Origin: CAYUJH01 sp964394585
GTDB taxonomy: Bacteria; Bacteroidota; Bacteroidia; Cytophagales; Flammeovirgaceae
NCBI GenBank assembly: GCA_964394585.1
Contig: CAYMYI010000057.1
Coordinates: forward strand, 1-25,362
Direction of reading: 5' to 3'
Length of the DNA stretch: 25,362 nucleotides
Shown here: positions 14,731-23,075 of the stretch, in pieces
Layout: every line of letters starts with the position of its first letter
Position numbering within the stretch: position 1 is the stretch's first letter
Made by a program: the position numbers and the translations under genes
The notes under the pieces: generated by a model
Databases searched by the model: none
Seen by the model: only the letters and a program-made list of their open reading frames with translations
What the model was told of the DNA's origin: nothing

Positions 14731-15276
14731 ATGTTGCATCCATTACCAGAACGAATATACCTTATCGGAATGCCTGCATCGGGGAAAAGCACAGTGGGGC
14801 GTACCTTAGCCGAGCGTTTGCATCGCAAGTTTTACGATACCGACCGTTTGATTGAACAACAAGAACAGTGTTCCATCCCCGATATTTTTCAGCAAGAAGG
14901 AGAACCGCACTTTAGAAACTTAGAACACACGCTGTTGCAAAGTTTTCTGCCAAAACACTCTGTGATTTCTACCGGGGGAGGTATGCCGTGTTTCCATAAC
15001 AACATGGAATTTATCATGGCAAATGGGCTTGCTATTTTCATAGATGTACCGATTGAAATTTTAGCCCAGCGTGCGGCAATCAATGTAGAAAGTCGCCCTT
15101 TACTACATTCAGATTTAAACTTAGTACGCCGGCTTGAAAGTACACTGAAACAACGTTTGCCCTACTATCAACAGGCGCATATTACCCTAACCTATGTGCG
15201 GCAAGATCCTACCATGCTTACCGAAGAAATCGTGAGGCAGCTTCAACAAGCAGGCTATTCACTTTCTGAACGATAA
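14731..15276 (+). CDS. aroK: Shikimate kinase
   Basis: Cytosolic enzyme that phosphorylates shikimate at the 3-hydroxyl, step five of the chorismate pathway. The 181-residue product contains Walker A GMPASGKS at 13-20, the shikimate-binding YDTDRLIE (35-42) with Asp38, Arg62 in EPHFRNLE, the GGG of VISTGGGMP at 82-84, and the lid SRPLL with Arg122. The length is normal. Its last 22 bases overlap the 3' end of the convergent kinase-fold gene. It lies 14 bases after the permease gene. Confidence 0.95.
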   Translation: MLHPLPERIYLIGMPASGKSTVGRTLAERLHRKFYDTDRLIEQQEQCSIPDIFQQEGEPHFRNLEHTLLQSFLPKHSVISTGGGMPCFHNNMEFIMANGLAIFIDVPIEILAQRAAINVESRPLLHSDLNLVRRLESTLKQRLPYYQQAHITLTYVRQDPTMLTEEIVRQLQQAGYSLSER

Positions 15277-16295
15277 GCCGAGGTTAAGATGCGTAAACTA
15301 TGTTCCAAAATATCTCCCATGTTTTGGCATTGCAAGAATCGGTTATCGCGGTAAAAACTAGCAAGTTCTTGCCTCAGTGATTTAACATGTTCGGCAGGGG
15401 CAATATGATCTTGCTTCATGGCATTGAGCAAGTCGCGGATGGTATGTAACGAAGCGCGTAGGCGTGTAGCAATCAGCGATCGTTCTTCCCGTTGGTATTG
15501 TCGCACGGTTTCTGGCGTGAGCGTATCGAGACCAACTTGGATAATGGGGTTATTTTGTTTGAAATATTGAGGCATATAAATAGAACGACGCCCCTCGTAC
15601 GACTGCTGATCGAAATCAATCGCTCGGATGCGATAATTAATTTCTTCGAAATCTGGTGTGATGTTAATCACAAAGTTGCTGGAGTGCATATCGCCTAAAA
15701 GTCGTACAAAACAACGTTCATTGAATTTGACAAACTCTTTTGCCAGCCTAGTTTTATTCAGATGTTTGTCGTCGAGGTATTCTTTTGCGAACATATCGCC
15801 AGGGATGCCTGCAATGTGCTCTTCAATGAGTGTTTCTTTATGTACTACGTAGTTTATGCGGTTAGGGGAAAGTAAATCTTCGAGTTCAAGCCCATAAATA
15901 CGTGAAGCATCTGCATTTTTGATGTAGAAATAGTCAAAATTATCATTGATTTTATTTACGACTCGTACCCGAAAGGGCTTGGTATTGCCATAAGTGCACA
16001 AATCGACCCGGTCGATGAACAAGTGATTAATGACGCTCATATCGCCATCGGCTTTCATAATGGCATAAATTTTTTTTAGGCTAAGATTAATTTGTTCCAT
16101 GTCCGATTGCGCATAGTACACCGTAATCCATAAGGTATCCTCACCATGATGATCGTACAGGGTAATGGCATTTTCGTAGCGAAGCAAGTCAGTATAATGA
16201 ATAGGGATTGCAGAGTAGCGGCTGTATCGCTTCAAAAAATCAGTCAATTGAGCACTGATAGGGTAGGGTACTTTCTTTTTTTTGATAATTGCCAT
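15255..16295 (-). CDS. Protein of unknown function with kinase-fold (APH/PI-kinase-like) motifs
   Basis: A 346-residue protein without signal peptide that I do not recognise by family. The centre has a kinase-like pair: LLGDMHSSNFVI at 199-210 resembles the catalytic loop GDxHxxN (Asp202, His204, Asn207), and RAIDFDQQS at 224-232 resembles the metal-binding DFD/DFG (Asp227). Upstream, DYFYIKN (121-127) could supply the ATP-binding lysine, and EEHIAGIPGDMF (158-169) resembles the hinge of aminoglycoside-phosphotransferase-like kinases. The C-terminal 100 residues are helical. The kinase-fold call is inference from these motifs. It follows the esterase's neighbourhood on the minus strand: the esterase gene begins upstream of its own, with this gene's start 6 bases above the esterase stop. 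Its 3' end overlaps aroK by 22 bases tail to tail. Confidence 0.7.
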   Translation of the reverse strand: MAIIKKKKVPYPISAQLTDFLKRYSRYSAIPIHYTDLLRYENAITLYDHHGEDTLWITVYYAQSDMEQINLSLKKIYAIMKADGDMSVINHLFIDRVDLCTYGNTKPFRVRVVNKINDNFDYFYIKNADASRIYGLELEDLLSPNRINYVVHKETLIEEHIAGIPGDMFAKEYLDDKHLNKTRLAKEFVKFNERCFVRLLGDMHSSNFVINITPDFEEINYRIRAIDFDQQSYEGRRSIYMPQYFKQNNPIIQVGLDTLTPETVRQYQREERSLIATRLRASLHTIRDLLNAMKQDHIAPAEHVKSLRQELASFYRDNRFLQCQNMGDILEHSLRILTSAYRSESE

Positions 16296-16301
16296 TACAA
16301 C

Positions 16302-17465
16302 TCAGAGTTTGAGGTCTTCGGATGAAAATAGCCAATCGTAGGCATTTCGCCAATGGGCACGCCATAGCACTTCGTTATGTTCCGCGTTTGGAATAGTACT
16401 CGAAAATAAGTGATTCTGATCGAAGCCTTTCGCTTGTAATAACTCCTTCATTTTGTACAAATCGTTCACCATATCGCCCCCTTCTTGTTCGCCTACTAAG
16501 AAATAGAGCTTGGGCTTTGGGTGCCAATCTGCTTGTTGGGCTACCGTAAAGATCTCTTTGGAAAACCAAAGTGAGGGGGAAAAAACAAAGGCTTTCCCAA
16601 AAATATTAGGGTACTTTGCCGCTGCATACAGAGAAATTAAGCCGCCCATGGAGCTGCCTCCAATGGCAGTATTAGCACTTTGCGTTAAAGTGCGAAAGGT
16701 AGTGTCGATATGTGGTTTCAGATGCTCAACCAAAAAAGTGAGGTACTGGTTACCCTCTCCGCCACCGTGCCGCAGGTTTATAAAAGGCGAATATTCGTCA
16801 AGGCGATGTTTCCCCCCATTATCAATACCGACAACAATTGGTAAGGCTTTTTGAGAAGGGGCATAGCTATCGAGCACCTCATCAATCCCCCACTCACCTG
16901 CATACGAAGTTTGAGAATCAAACAAGTTTTGCCCATCGTGCATATAAATCACCGGGTGATAGAGCGAGTCGGTATAGTATTGCGAGGGGATATACACCCA
17001 TATCCGACGAGTGCGCTGGAGTGGCTGTATGGTAAACGCAGTGTCGAGTATCTGTACATTTCTAGAGGCTGTGGAAGGCCTTTCGGCGGGTTGCCATCGA
17101 GCAATGACATCCTCGGTTTCCGCTGCCAAATGGGTGTTATGCTTGCGGTTTGCGATTTCACCTCCTTGTGGATTACGCTCTACAATATTCCAGCTACCTT
17201 GGGTGTATTTGTACTGAATAGTTTTGGGCAGGCTATCGAAAGTAGCTGTAAAAAAGCCTTCTTTTTGAAACTGAAGGCGGAAACGTTCGTCTTTGGGGTT
17301 CCATTGGTTGAAATCGCCCGCGATGTATAAGGTACTGTTTTGGGTATGATAGGGTGGTGGCACCTTCACTTTAAAGGTAACTCGCCCCGGATATTTTTGC
17401 CTACATGCCCCTAAAAAACAACAAATCAGTAATACCGTACAGAAGGATAGATGCTTAAATTTCAT
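16302..17465 (-). CDS. Esterase lipoprotein with N-terminal glycan-binding-like domain
   Basis: A 387-residue alpha/beta hydrolase of the esterase-D/enterochelin-esterase type. The signal peptide ends in the lipobox LGAC with Cys21. Residues about 27-115 form an E-set domain like CBM48 of amylases and AMPK: LYIAGDFNQWNP, then QYKYTQGSWNIVERNPQGG. The hydrolase follows with VYIPSQYY, VIYMHDGQNLFD, the nucleophile GGSSMGG (Ser272) and a C-terminal His in NAEHNEVLWR. It probably cleaves esters on carbohydrates or siderophores at the cell surface. The exact substrate is unknown. The start is MKFKHLSF, giving a proper signal, rather than a Met eight codons earlier. The downstream gene in the transcript would lie beyond 16302: the kinase-fold gene starts 6 bases past this stop, so the two likely form an operon. 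Confidence 0.87.
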   Translation of the reverse strand: MKFKHLSFCTVLLICCFLGACRQKYPGRVTFKVKVPPPYHTQNSTLYIAGDFNQWNPKDERFRLQFQKEGFFTATFDSLPKTIQYKYTQGSWNIVERNPQGGEIANRKHNTHLAAETEDVIARWQPAERPSTASRNVQILDTAFTIQPLQRTRRIWVYIPSQYYTDSLYHPVIYMHDGQNLFDSQTSYAGEWGIDEVLDSYAPSQKALPIVVGIDNGGKHRLDEYSPFINLRHGGGEGNQYLTFLVEHLKPHIDTTFRTLTQSANTAIGGSSMGGLISLYAAAKYPNIFGKAFVFSPSLWFSKEIFTVAQQADWHPKPKLYFLVGEQEGGDMVNDLYKMKELLQAKGFDQNHLFSSTIPNAEHNEVLWRAHWRNAYDWLFSSEDLKL

Positions 17466-17508
17466 TATCTTATCGTCATCATAATTCACATTTAAGATAC
17501 AGAAAACT

Positions 17509-17832
17509 ATGGTAACTATTTTGGTAAACGCCGTTTCTATTTTTATTGCTGCCTATCTTTTAAAGGGCGTTGAAATTAAAAACTTTTTGCATGCATTATT
17601 AGCGGCAATGGTACTTTCTCTCCTTAATTTTTTTGTAAAACCTATCATGCAGGTTTTAACATTCCCTATAACATTAGTTACGCTGGGGCTATTCCTTTGG
17701 GTGATTAATGCTTTGATTCTTATGCTTGCCGATTGGCTGCTTTCAGGTCTGAAAATCAAAAACTTTTGGTGGGCTTTGTTGTTTGCAATAGTGATTTCAT
17801 TAATAAATACGCTTTTGTATAAAATACTGTAA
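17509..17832 (+). CDS. PF04020 small membrane protein (YvlD-like, 'phage holin family')
   Basis: A 107-residue integral membrane protein with four hydrophobic segments and short loops: KGVEIKNFLHAL, LNFFVKPIMQVLTFPITLVTLGLF, and the repeated IKNFWWALLFA. This matches PF04020 (Mycobacterial 4 TM / phage_holin_4_2). The database name does not imply a prophage: chromosomal copies in many phyla have unknown function, some in envelope-stress operons. It is transcribed divergently from the esterase gene with only 43 bases between starts. A 120-base 3' region precedes the terminator. Confidence 0.9.
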   Translation: MVTILVNAVSIFIAAYLLKGVEIKNFLHALLAAMVLSLLNFFVKPIMQVLTFPITLVTLGLFLWVINALILMLADWLLSGLKIKNFWWALLFAIVISLINTLLYKIL

Positions 17833-17953
17833 CAAAAACGCTATTTTAAATAAAATCCTTACTACAAATCTGTGACAGAAAACATCTTTATTCTTTACAG
17901 AATTTTGGTTAAAAAGAAAAAATTTAAAGTGGCACATTAGCAGCCTGTTTATG

Positions 17954-17997
17954 AAAGGAAGTTAAAGTAAAAGTTTAACTTCCTTTTCTTTTTTTCT
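17954..17997 (+). terminator. Strong rho-independent terminator
   Basis: AAAGGAAGTTAAA (17954-17966) pairs perfectly with TTTAACTTCCTTT (17974-17986) across a 7-nt loop, followed by a T-rich run through 17997. It is 122 bases after the PF04020 gene stop. The stretch 17833-17953 between them is AT-rich with no ORF and may be 3' UTR or a small RNA. 17998-18079 holds only the DUF2339 leader. Confidence 0.85.
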
Positions 17998-18079
17998 ACT
18001 CTTTAATTAGTTATTATTACTGAATTATTATGTCCGTTGAGGGGAATAGTGCGCTTTTTATTAGAAACCGAATAATCTC

Positions 18080-20623
18080 ATGGAAGAAAAACCGCGCAAT
18101 TTTGAAGAGTTCAAAAAAGTAACGAAAGATAAGCGAAAAGAAGAGTTAAAGGAGCAAATGAACAGCCTGCGCTCTGAGCTTAAAGAACTTCGCAATAGCG
18201 TATTCAACGAAGACGATACCTATGCTCATTTGACCAATGATGATGAATATGAGGTTTTGCTATCGGAAGGAGATTTTACGAAAAACGATTTTGAGTTAAA
18301 GCACAACCGCCTATATCCTTCTTACCAAGAGGTAGAGAAGTTACGCCAGATTCGCCGTGAACAAGAAAGAAAAAACCCTACCGAGTTTAAAAAAAACTAT
18401 GCAAGCCGAGTGTATATCAAAGAGTTTCAAGAACGCCCCGAGATTGTTCGGTTGCAGATTGAATCTATGAAAAAAGGCACGCCGAACGTTCCTGTTTTAC
18501 CCACCATCCCTACAGATTTACCGATTACCCGCCGCGACCTAGAAAAATTTATTGGCGAAAACCTGATGAGCAAAATCGCAGCGCTTATCATCTTAATAAC
18601 ACTAATTGTGGCATATCGCTATGCCATTGCCTTGGGCTATGTGCCTCGTTTTGCGCGTATTGCTATTGGGAGCCTTATCGGTGTGGGCTTATTTGGTACT
18701 GCTCATTATTTACTCTCTCGAAAAAATGTTATTAGTACGAGTTTAGTCCTCATTGGAGCAGCCGTGTTGTATTACACTGCTTACCTAGCCTATTTTGACT
18801 ATGAAATGATTAACCAGCCCACAGCGTTCGTGCTCAACGTAGTGATTACTGTTTTGATTACGACAGCAGCTTTACTGTACGATCGCATGCGTTTGGCAAT
18901 TATTTCAATTTTTGGTGGGTATGCAACTCCTTTTGTAGTAAGCCAAGGCGATGGAAACTACATTTTCTTTTTTAGTTACATTTTCGTTATCAACTTAGCG
19001 ATGGTCATTATTGCCTATAAAAAAAATTGGCGCGAAATTAACCTGATTTCCTACATCGCTACGCTTATGTTTTTGTTCGGGTGGGCCATTATGGTTCAGG
19101 GCAAAGCCGGACCGGCAGAGTACATGTGGCTTATGGTGTTTAGTACACTTTTTTACTTCGTGTATTTTGTAAATGATATTGTGTACAATATAAAGCCTCA
19201 TATTACATTTATCACTTTCGATGCATACATAATGATGAGCTACACCTTTTTCTATGTGTTAGGGATGTGGTTTATCACCGATGGTTTGACGCTTACCTCC
19301 GATTTTAAATACTTTTTAGCTGCTTTGGGACTCTTCAATTTGTTCTACACCTTCATGATTTACAGAAGGGATAACGTAGATGATGAACTCGAAGAAATTG
19401 TGTTAGGTAAAGCTGTGGTTTTTATCACGATTGGCGGGTGGCTCATTTTTAAAGAATCGTACATCAATACATTTTGGGTAGTTGAATCTATCCTTTTGTT
19501 GATTTCTGGGTTGTGGTTGCAAAATAAATTACTGAAAGGTGCTTCGGTACTTACTTTATTGCTTGCAATCATCACGATGGGAATCGACTGGTTTCATGCT
19601 TATTATGTTGAGGTTGATCGCGTGCCGCTTATAATTAACGAAGGTTTTGGGGCGGGTTTGCTTACCTCCTTCATGATTGCCGCTACACTTTTAATCCTTT
19701 ACTTCAAAAAAGGAGAGTACGACATCATGTTTATTCCTAAGGAAAGTTATGCACAGACTTTAGGTTCTATTTTAATTTTCACAACATATTTCTGCGGGCT
19801 GTTAGAACTTATTTTCCATACGCGCGATACAGTCGGGGGAATGGATTTTAGAGTTTTAGTGCTCGGTGCGTATAACATGGTGTATATTTTAGGGGTACGC
19901 GCTGTGGTAATGGGCTTCGATATTGATCGCCTCAAACTTTTTACTGGCACCATGATGGGGCTTGCCGTAGTCTCTTACCTTGTATATGGGCATTTTAATA
20001 CAATTGCCCTTCGCGATGCGTTCATCGTACACAACAAACCGTTTTTACCGTTTGGCTTTCATTATTTGAATGTAGTCCTTTCGGTATTGCTGGTTTATTT
20101 ACTGATTCGCGATATTGTCAAATCGGAAGGATATGCTTCCGGAAAATACTCCATCGTGATGTGGATTATGTCAGTAATGATAGTAACCCATGCTACCTTT
20201 GAGCTAGAACATACCGTAGTTTTACTGCGCAGTGGTATTTTTGATAGTAGTATTGAGTCGTCGCTCGATCAAATTAGACTCACTGGGTACTCCATCCTTT
20301 GGGCAGTAATTGGCTTTGCATTCATGTACATTGGAATGCGCAATAAGATTAAAGAAATCCGATTGATTTCCTTGGTACTCTTGGGGCTCACCTTAGTTAA
20401 GTTTTTCCTTTTTGATTTTTGGAAGCTCGAACCAATTTGGAAAATCCTCGTAACGTTTGTGATTGGCATATTACTGTTGATTGTGTCAAATATGTATAAG
20501 CACTTGCAACGCTTAGTGAGCAAAGGAGAGTTTGTGCTCGATAAAGACCAAACGCTTTCTCAAGACGATGCTTATAACATGATGAAATACATGCATAGCG
20601 ATGACGAAGACGATGACTCGTAG
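18080..20623 (+). CDS. DUF2339 polytopic membrane protein
   Basis: An 847-residue protein. Residues 1-160 are charged and helical, with a likely coiled coil at 12-42 (KDKRKEELKEQMNSLRSELKEL). A DUF2339 membrane region follows, opening with EKFIGENLMSKIAALIIL and continuing with FARIAIGSLIGVGLFGTAHYLLSR, VLIGAAVLYYTAYLAYF, LLYDRMRLAIISIFGGYATPF, the family's characteristic segments. About two dozen membrane helices run to residue ~815, then a cytoplasmic acidic tail (DDEDDDS). Function is unknown for the family, though transport or envelope roles have been suggested. It is a single gene behind a strong terminator and converges on the DCC gene with 9 bases between. Confidence 0.9.
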   Translation: MEEKPRNFEEFKKVTKDKRKEELKEQMNSLRSELKELRNSVFNEDDTYAHLTNDDEYEVLLSEGDFTKNDFELKHNRLYPSYQEVEKLRQIRREQERKNPTEFKKNYASRVYIKEFQERPEIVRLQIESMKKGTPNVPVLPTIPTDLPITRRDLEKFIGENLMSKIAALIILITLIVAYRYAIALGYVPRFARIAIGSLIGVGLFGTAHYLLSRKNVISTSLVLIGAAVLYYTAYLAYFDYEMINQPTAFVLNVVITVLITTAALLYDRMRLAIISIFGGYATPFVVSQGDGNYIFFFSYIFVINLAMVIIAYKKNWREINLISYIATLMFLFGWAIMVQGKAGPAEYMWLMVFSTLFYFVYFVNDIVYNIKPHITFITFDAYIMMSYTFFYVLGMWFITDGLTLTSDFKYFLAALGLFNLFYTFMIYRRDNVDDELEEIVLGKAVVFITIGGWLIFKESYINTFWVVESILLLISGLWLQNKLLKGASVLTLLLAIITMGIDWFHAYYVEVDRVPLIINEGFGAGLLTSFMIAATLLILYFKKGEYDIMFIPKESYAQTLGSILIFTTYFCGLLELIFHTRDTVGGMDFRVLVLGAYNMVYILGVRAVVMGFDIDRLKLFTGTMMGLAVVSYLVYGHFNTIALRDAFIVHNKPFLPFGFHYLNVVLSVLLVYLLIRDIVKSEGYASGKYSIVMWIMSVMIVTHATFELEHTVVLLRSGIFDSSIESSLDQIRLTGYSILWAVIGFAFMYIGMRNKIKEIRLISLVLLGLTLVKFFLFDFWKLEPIWKILVTFVIGILLLIVSNMYKHLQRLVSKGEFVLDKDQTLSQDDAYNMMKYMHSDDEDDDS

Positions 20624-20632
20624 GCGAATTGC

Positions 20633-21079
20633 TTATTCTAAAAAACGAGCTTTTAGTTCAGGAGTAGGCATCCAGCAAGTTTCTTGTTTGCCAAACCACC
20701 GATACCGGTTTCGGGCAATAAGGTTATAAACTGAATCGCGAAGAGGTTTCGGGATAATGATGAATCCATAGAAAAGAGCCCAAAACCCACCAAAACCTTT
20801 AGCTACTCGCAAGGAAGCAGTAGATTTTGTATAGTGTTTATCACCATTTACCAACACGAAAGAGTCGAAATCGTCGGTAGGAAGATTAAACTTTTTAAGT
20901 AAAGATTGCCCCGAATTTGACTGCAAAGAAGCAAATTTGAATTTGCCCTGAGGGTCGCGTTCTATGGTAAACTGTACAAGACCATTGCACAAATTACAAA
21001 CACCATCGAACAATAAAATGGGACTATTCTCTTGTTTCTTCGCGGAGTGGCTTAACGTGTTGGGGGATTGTGTTTCCAT
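20633..21079 (-). CDS. DCC-family thiol-disulfide oxidoreductase-like protein (DUF393)
   Basis: A 148-residue thioredoxin-fold-related protein named for its DxxCxxC motif: LLFDGVCNLCNG with Cys28 and Cys31. It is followed by the family blocks FASLQSNSGQ, DSFVLVNGDKHYTKSTA and the C-terminal LRDSVYNLIARNRYRWFG. A redox role is inferred from the CxxC. Physiological partners are unknown. I place the start at the Met of METQSPNT, which overlaps the end of the DUF4166 gene by 56 bases in another frame. The in-frame upstream extension to 21355 is antisense-like shadow within DUF4166. The pair is probably translationally coupled. Confidence 0.87.
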   Translation of the reverse strand: METQSPNTLSHSAKKQENSPILLFDGVCNLCNGLVQFTIERDPQGKFKFASLQSNSGQSLLKKFNLPTDDFDSFVLVNGDKHYTKSTASLRVAKGFGGFWALFYGFIIIPKPLRDSVYNLIARNRYRWFGKQETCWMPTPELKARFLE

Positions 21080-21704
21080 GAGTTTGTATAAATTCTGCTT
21101 CAAACTTTCCTTTATAACCAAAAAGAGGGCCCCATCGTTTATTGCGGACGTTGACTTCGATTCGGTATTGTTGGATGCTATCGTCGAACCATTCGCGTAC
21201 TTGGGCATACCCCGAAAAGAACATGGGAAAACGGAAGGCGATAGCTCCTTCGTAGAAACGTTGCTCTCCCGAACGTAAATTAATACCACCTTCTTCGTCG
21301 GCAAACATTTCGATATCCACCGCCAGATGTTGCCGATTACCCAAATAATCGACAATGCAATTCCGTTGTTGGCTGTAAATCATCGTGGCATCGAACCGCC
21401 GATACTGAGGAGTGAAATAGAATGTTCGGACCCAAGTAACCGTTTCGCGGCCTAAATTATCGCGGTAGGCATAGTTTTCAATCTGAAACGGAATATCAGT
21501 TCCCGAAGCTGGAAACATAATGTTGCGCCAAGTACCAATGTACAAGAAAGGGAGCGTGTAAAACTTTCCTTTCCAAACCTTTTCCATAACACCTTTACCT
21601 ACTGAAGCTATGCCATCTTCGCTCGAAAAGCCAAACCGTTCTTGTATTTTGGGGTGTAATTTTTGGAATTCGCTTCCTAGTGCTTTTTGATAGATGGATG
21701 CCAT
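21024..21704 (-). CDS. DUF4166 domain protein
   Basis: A 226-residue protein matching DUF4166 throughout: IYQKALGSEFQKLHPKIQERFG, VGKGVMEKVWKG, ENYAYRDNLGRETVTWVRTF, RRFDATMIYSQQRNCIVDYLG, SGEQRFYEG and a C-terminal VRNKRWGPLFGYKGKF. No signal peptide or membrane segment. Function is unknown; I recall the domain near DCC/DUF393 proteins and fused to dehydrogenases in other bacteria. Here it directly precedes and overlaps the DCC gene, supporting a shared role. It follows the ASST-like gene after a 42-base AT-rich gap. Confidence 0.85.
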   Translation of the reverse strand: MASIYQKALGSEFQKLHPKIQERFGFSSEDGIASVGKGVMEKVWKGKFYTLPFLYIGTWRNIMFPASGTDIPFQIENYAYRDNLGRETVTWVRTFYFTPQYRRFDATMIYSQQRNCIVDYLGNRQHLAVDIEMFADEEGGINLRSGEQRFYEGAIAFRFPMFFSGYAQVREWFDDSIQQYRIEVNVRNKRWGPLFGYKGKFEAEFIQTHGNTIPQHVKPLREETRE

Positions 21705-21746
21705 AGGAGTCTTTTATTTCGATAAATTTTCTTTTTACACATTTAT

Positions 21747-23075
21747 TTACTGCGGTATATAGTAAGCTCTATACGAAGAGTGATTTACCCGAGCATGCCA
21801 TTTTATAGTGCCGGCAGTATCGAGGACAAGCAAATTTGCATCTTTTCGGGCAATGCACGCTAGAATGTGTTCGTCGTCAATCATGTAGGCGCTACACATT
21901 CGGTAAGAAGAAAACTTACGTGGGAGCGTGATTTGTAGCGTAGGTGTTGCCATTTTGTTGGCTTCATCGAGGGAGAATGCTACAATGCGCGATTCAGGGC
22001 GAATTTCTCTATCTCCATTATCAAATAACATTAAATCGCCATTGGTATTGAAATGAATACTATGTTGCCGTATAAAAAAACTTTCTTCGGGCATGTCAAA
22101 ATCACCATTCTTTCCTAGTCTCCAAATCAGTTCGCCAGTAGTGGCATTCACTTTCCATACTTGCGAAAAATCGCGAAAGCTTATCAGAAAATTGCCGTCG
22201 GGAGCTATCGCGATTGCGTTAGCGTGCCCCCAGTCTGTCAGACGATTAAGAATTTCAGGGTCATAGGCAGGGTTCGCCACTTCAAATGGCGACCAGCTCC
22301 ACATGAGAGTGCCAGAAGTATCCATTACCAAAAGATGATCGGTACGAACATTTTGCGAGGAATTGCCTCCTACGGAAGAGAGGTCAAATGTTTTTTCAAT
22401 ATGGCTTAACGTAACAAGTTGCTTTTGATTATTGTAGAAAATTTCGTGATGGAAAGGCTGAGTTCTCCCTTTTTCTTCAAAATCGAGTTGGAGCATTAAA
22501 GAACCATCCATGGCATATTCGCGTAATTCAAGCGAATCGTGAATCGCCAATAAGCTATTTTCTTCTGTATAGTAAAATGGACGAAGCACTGAGTCTACAT
22601 GGTTTTCGTACCAAGTAATTTCCCCTTTGCTGTTCAGCATAGCATCGACACCATTTTTAAAGAATCGGCGTATCAGGATGTGCCCATCGAATGCTGTACT
22701 ATCGCCCTGCAACACGTTTACCGATAACAAATCTTCTGCGATGGCACCTGTAGTAAACGAAGAAGCTTTCACTTTCTCTACAGTTTCTCCCGAGCGCAGC
22801 GGTTGATAATAGTATGTGGTGTTAGGGGAAAGGTTCGTAAGCGTAAACGAATGGTTTGTGTTGGTTGAAGCCTGCGTGAATGATATATGGGCGTCGTTTT
22901 TCCAGTAGGCTATTTGTATGGTTTCTTCTTGCTGGGTAATACATTCTATGGTAGCGCGCAATGGGTTTTTGGGGTTGATTTTCGCCTGAGGTTCTCCATC
23001 GAAAATGCTTGAATTACAACCAATGAGCAAAATGGAAAAAAGAATATATCTTGACCTTAACAGTAACTTTCTCAT
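21747..23075 (-). CDS. Arylsulfate sulfotransferase-like (ASST) lipoprotein
   Basis: A 442-residue lipoprotein: signal peptide with LLIGC, lipidation at Cys20. Residues about 40-110 look like a fibronectin-III domain (TLTNLSPNTTYYYQPL). The rest is a beta-propeller of the arylsulfotransferase type, with blades such as TDWGHANAIAIAPDGNFLISF, VNATTGELIWRLGKNGDF and RQHSIHFNTNGDLMLFDNGD, and histidines in QPFHHEIFY, WGHAN and RQHSIHF matching the positions expected for the active site. ASST enzymes move sulfate between phenolic compounds without PAPS, at the cell envelope. Activity is inferred. Its ATG overlaps the stop of the sulfotransferase gene by four bases (ATGA), so the two are translationally coupled. 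Confidence 0.8.
   Translation of the reverse strand: MRKLLLRSRYILFSILLIGCNSSIFDGEPQAKINPKNPLRATIECITQQEETIQIAYWKNDAHISFTQASTNTNHSFTLTNLSPNTTYYYQPLRSGETVEKVKASSFTTGAIAEDLLSVNVLQGDSTAFDGHILIRRFFKNGVDAMLNSKGEITWYENHVDSVLRPFYYTEENSLLAIHDSLELREYAMDGSLMLQLDFEEKGRTQPFHHEIFYNNQKQLVTLSHIEKTFDLSSVGGNSSQNVRTDHLLVMDTSGTLMWSWSPFEVANPAYDPEILNRLTDWGHANAIAIAPDGNFLISFRDFSQVWKVNATTGELIWRLGKNGDFDMPEESFFIRQHSIHFNTNGDLMLFDNGDREIRPESRIVAFSLDEANKMATPTLQITLPRKFSSYRMCSAYMIDDEHILACIARKDANLLVLDTAGTIKWHARVNHSSYRAYYIPQ

Noticed and set aside
17509..17832. Possible prophage remnant suggested by the 'phage holin' family name
   Set aside because: PF04020 proteins are common chromosomal membrane proteins and no other phage gene, integrase or attachment site is nearby.
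17930..17944. TGGCAC followed by GC at sigma-54 -24/-12 spacing (GG-N10-GC)
   Set aside because: The -12 half is CAGC rather than TTGC, the implied start falls inside the terminator stem, and about one such match is expected by chance in a window this size.
21080..21355. N-terminal extension of the DCC frame inside the DUF4166 gene
   Set aside because: DUF4166 coding in the other frame is clearly real and the extension has no family similarity.
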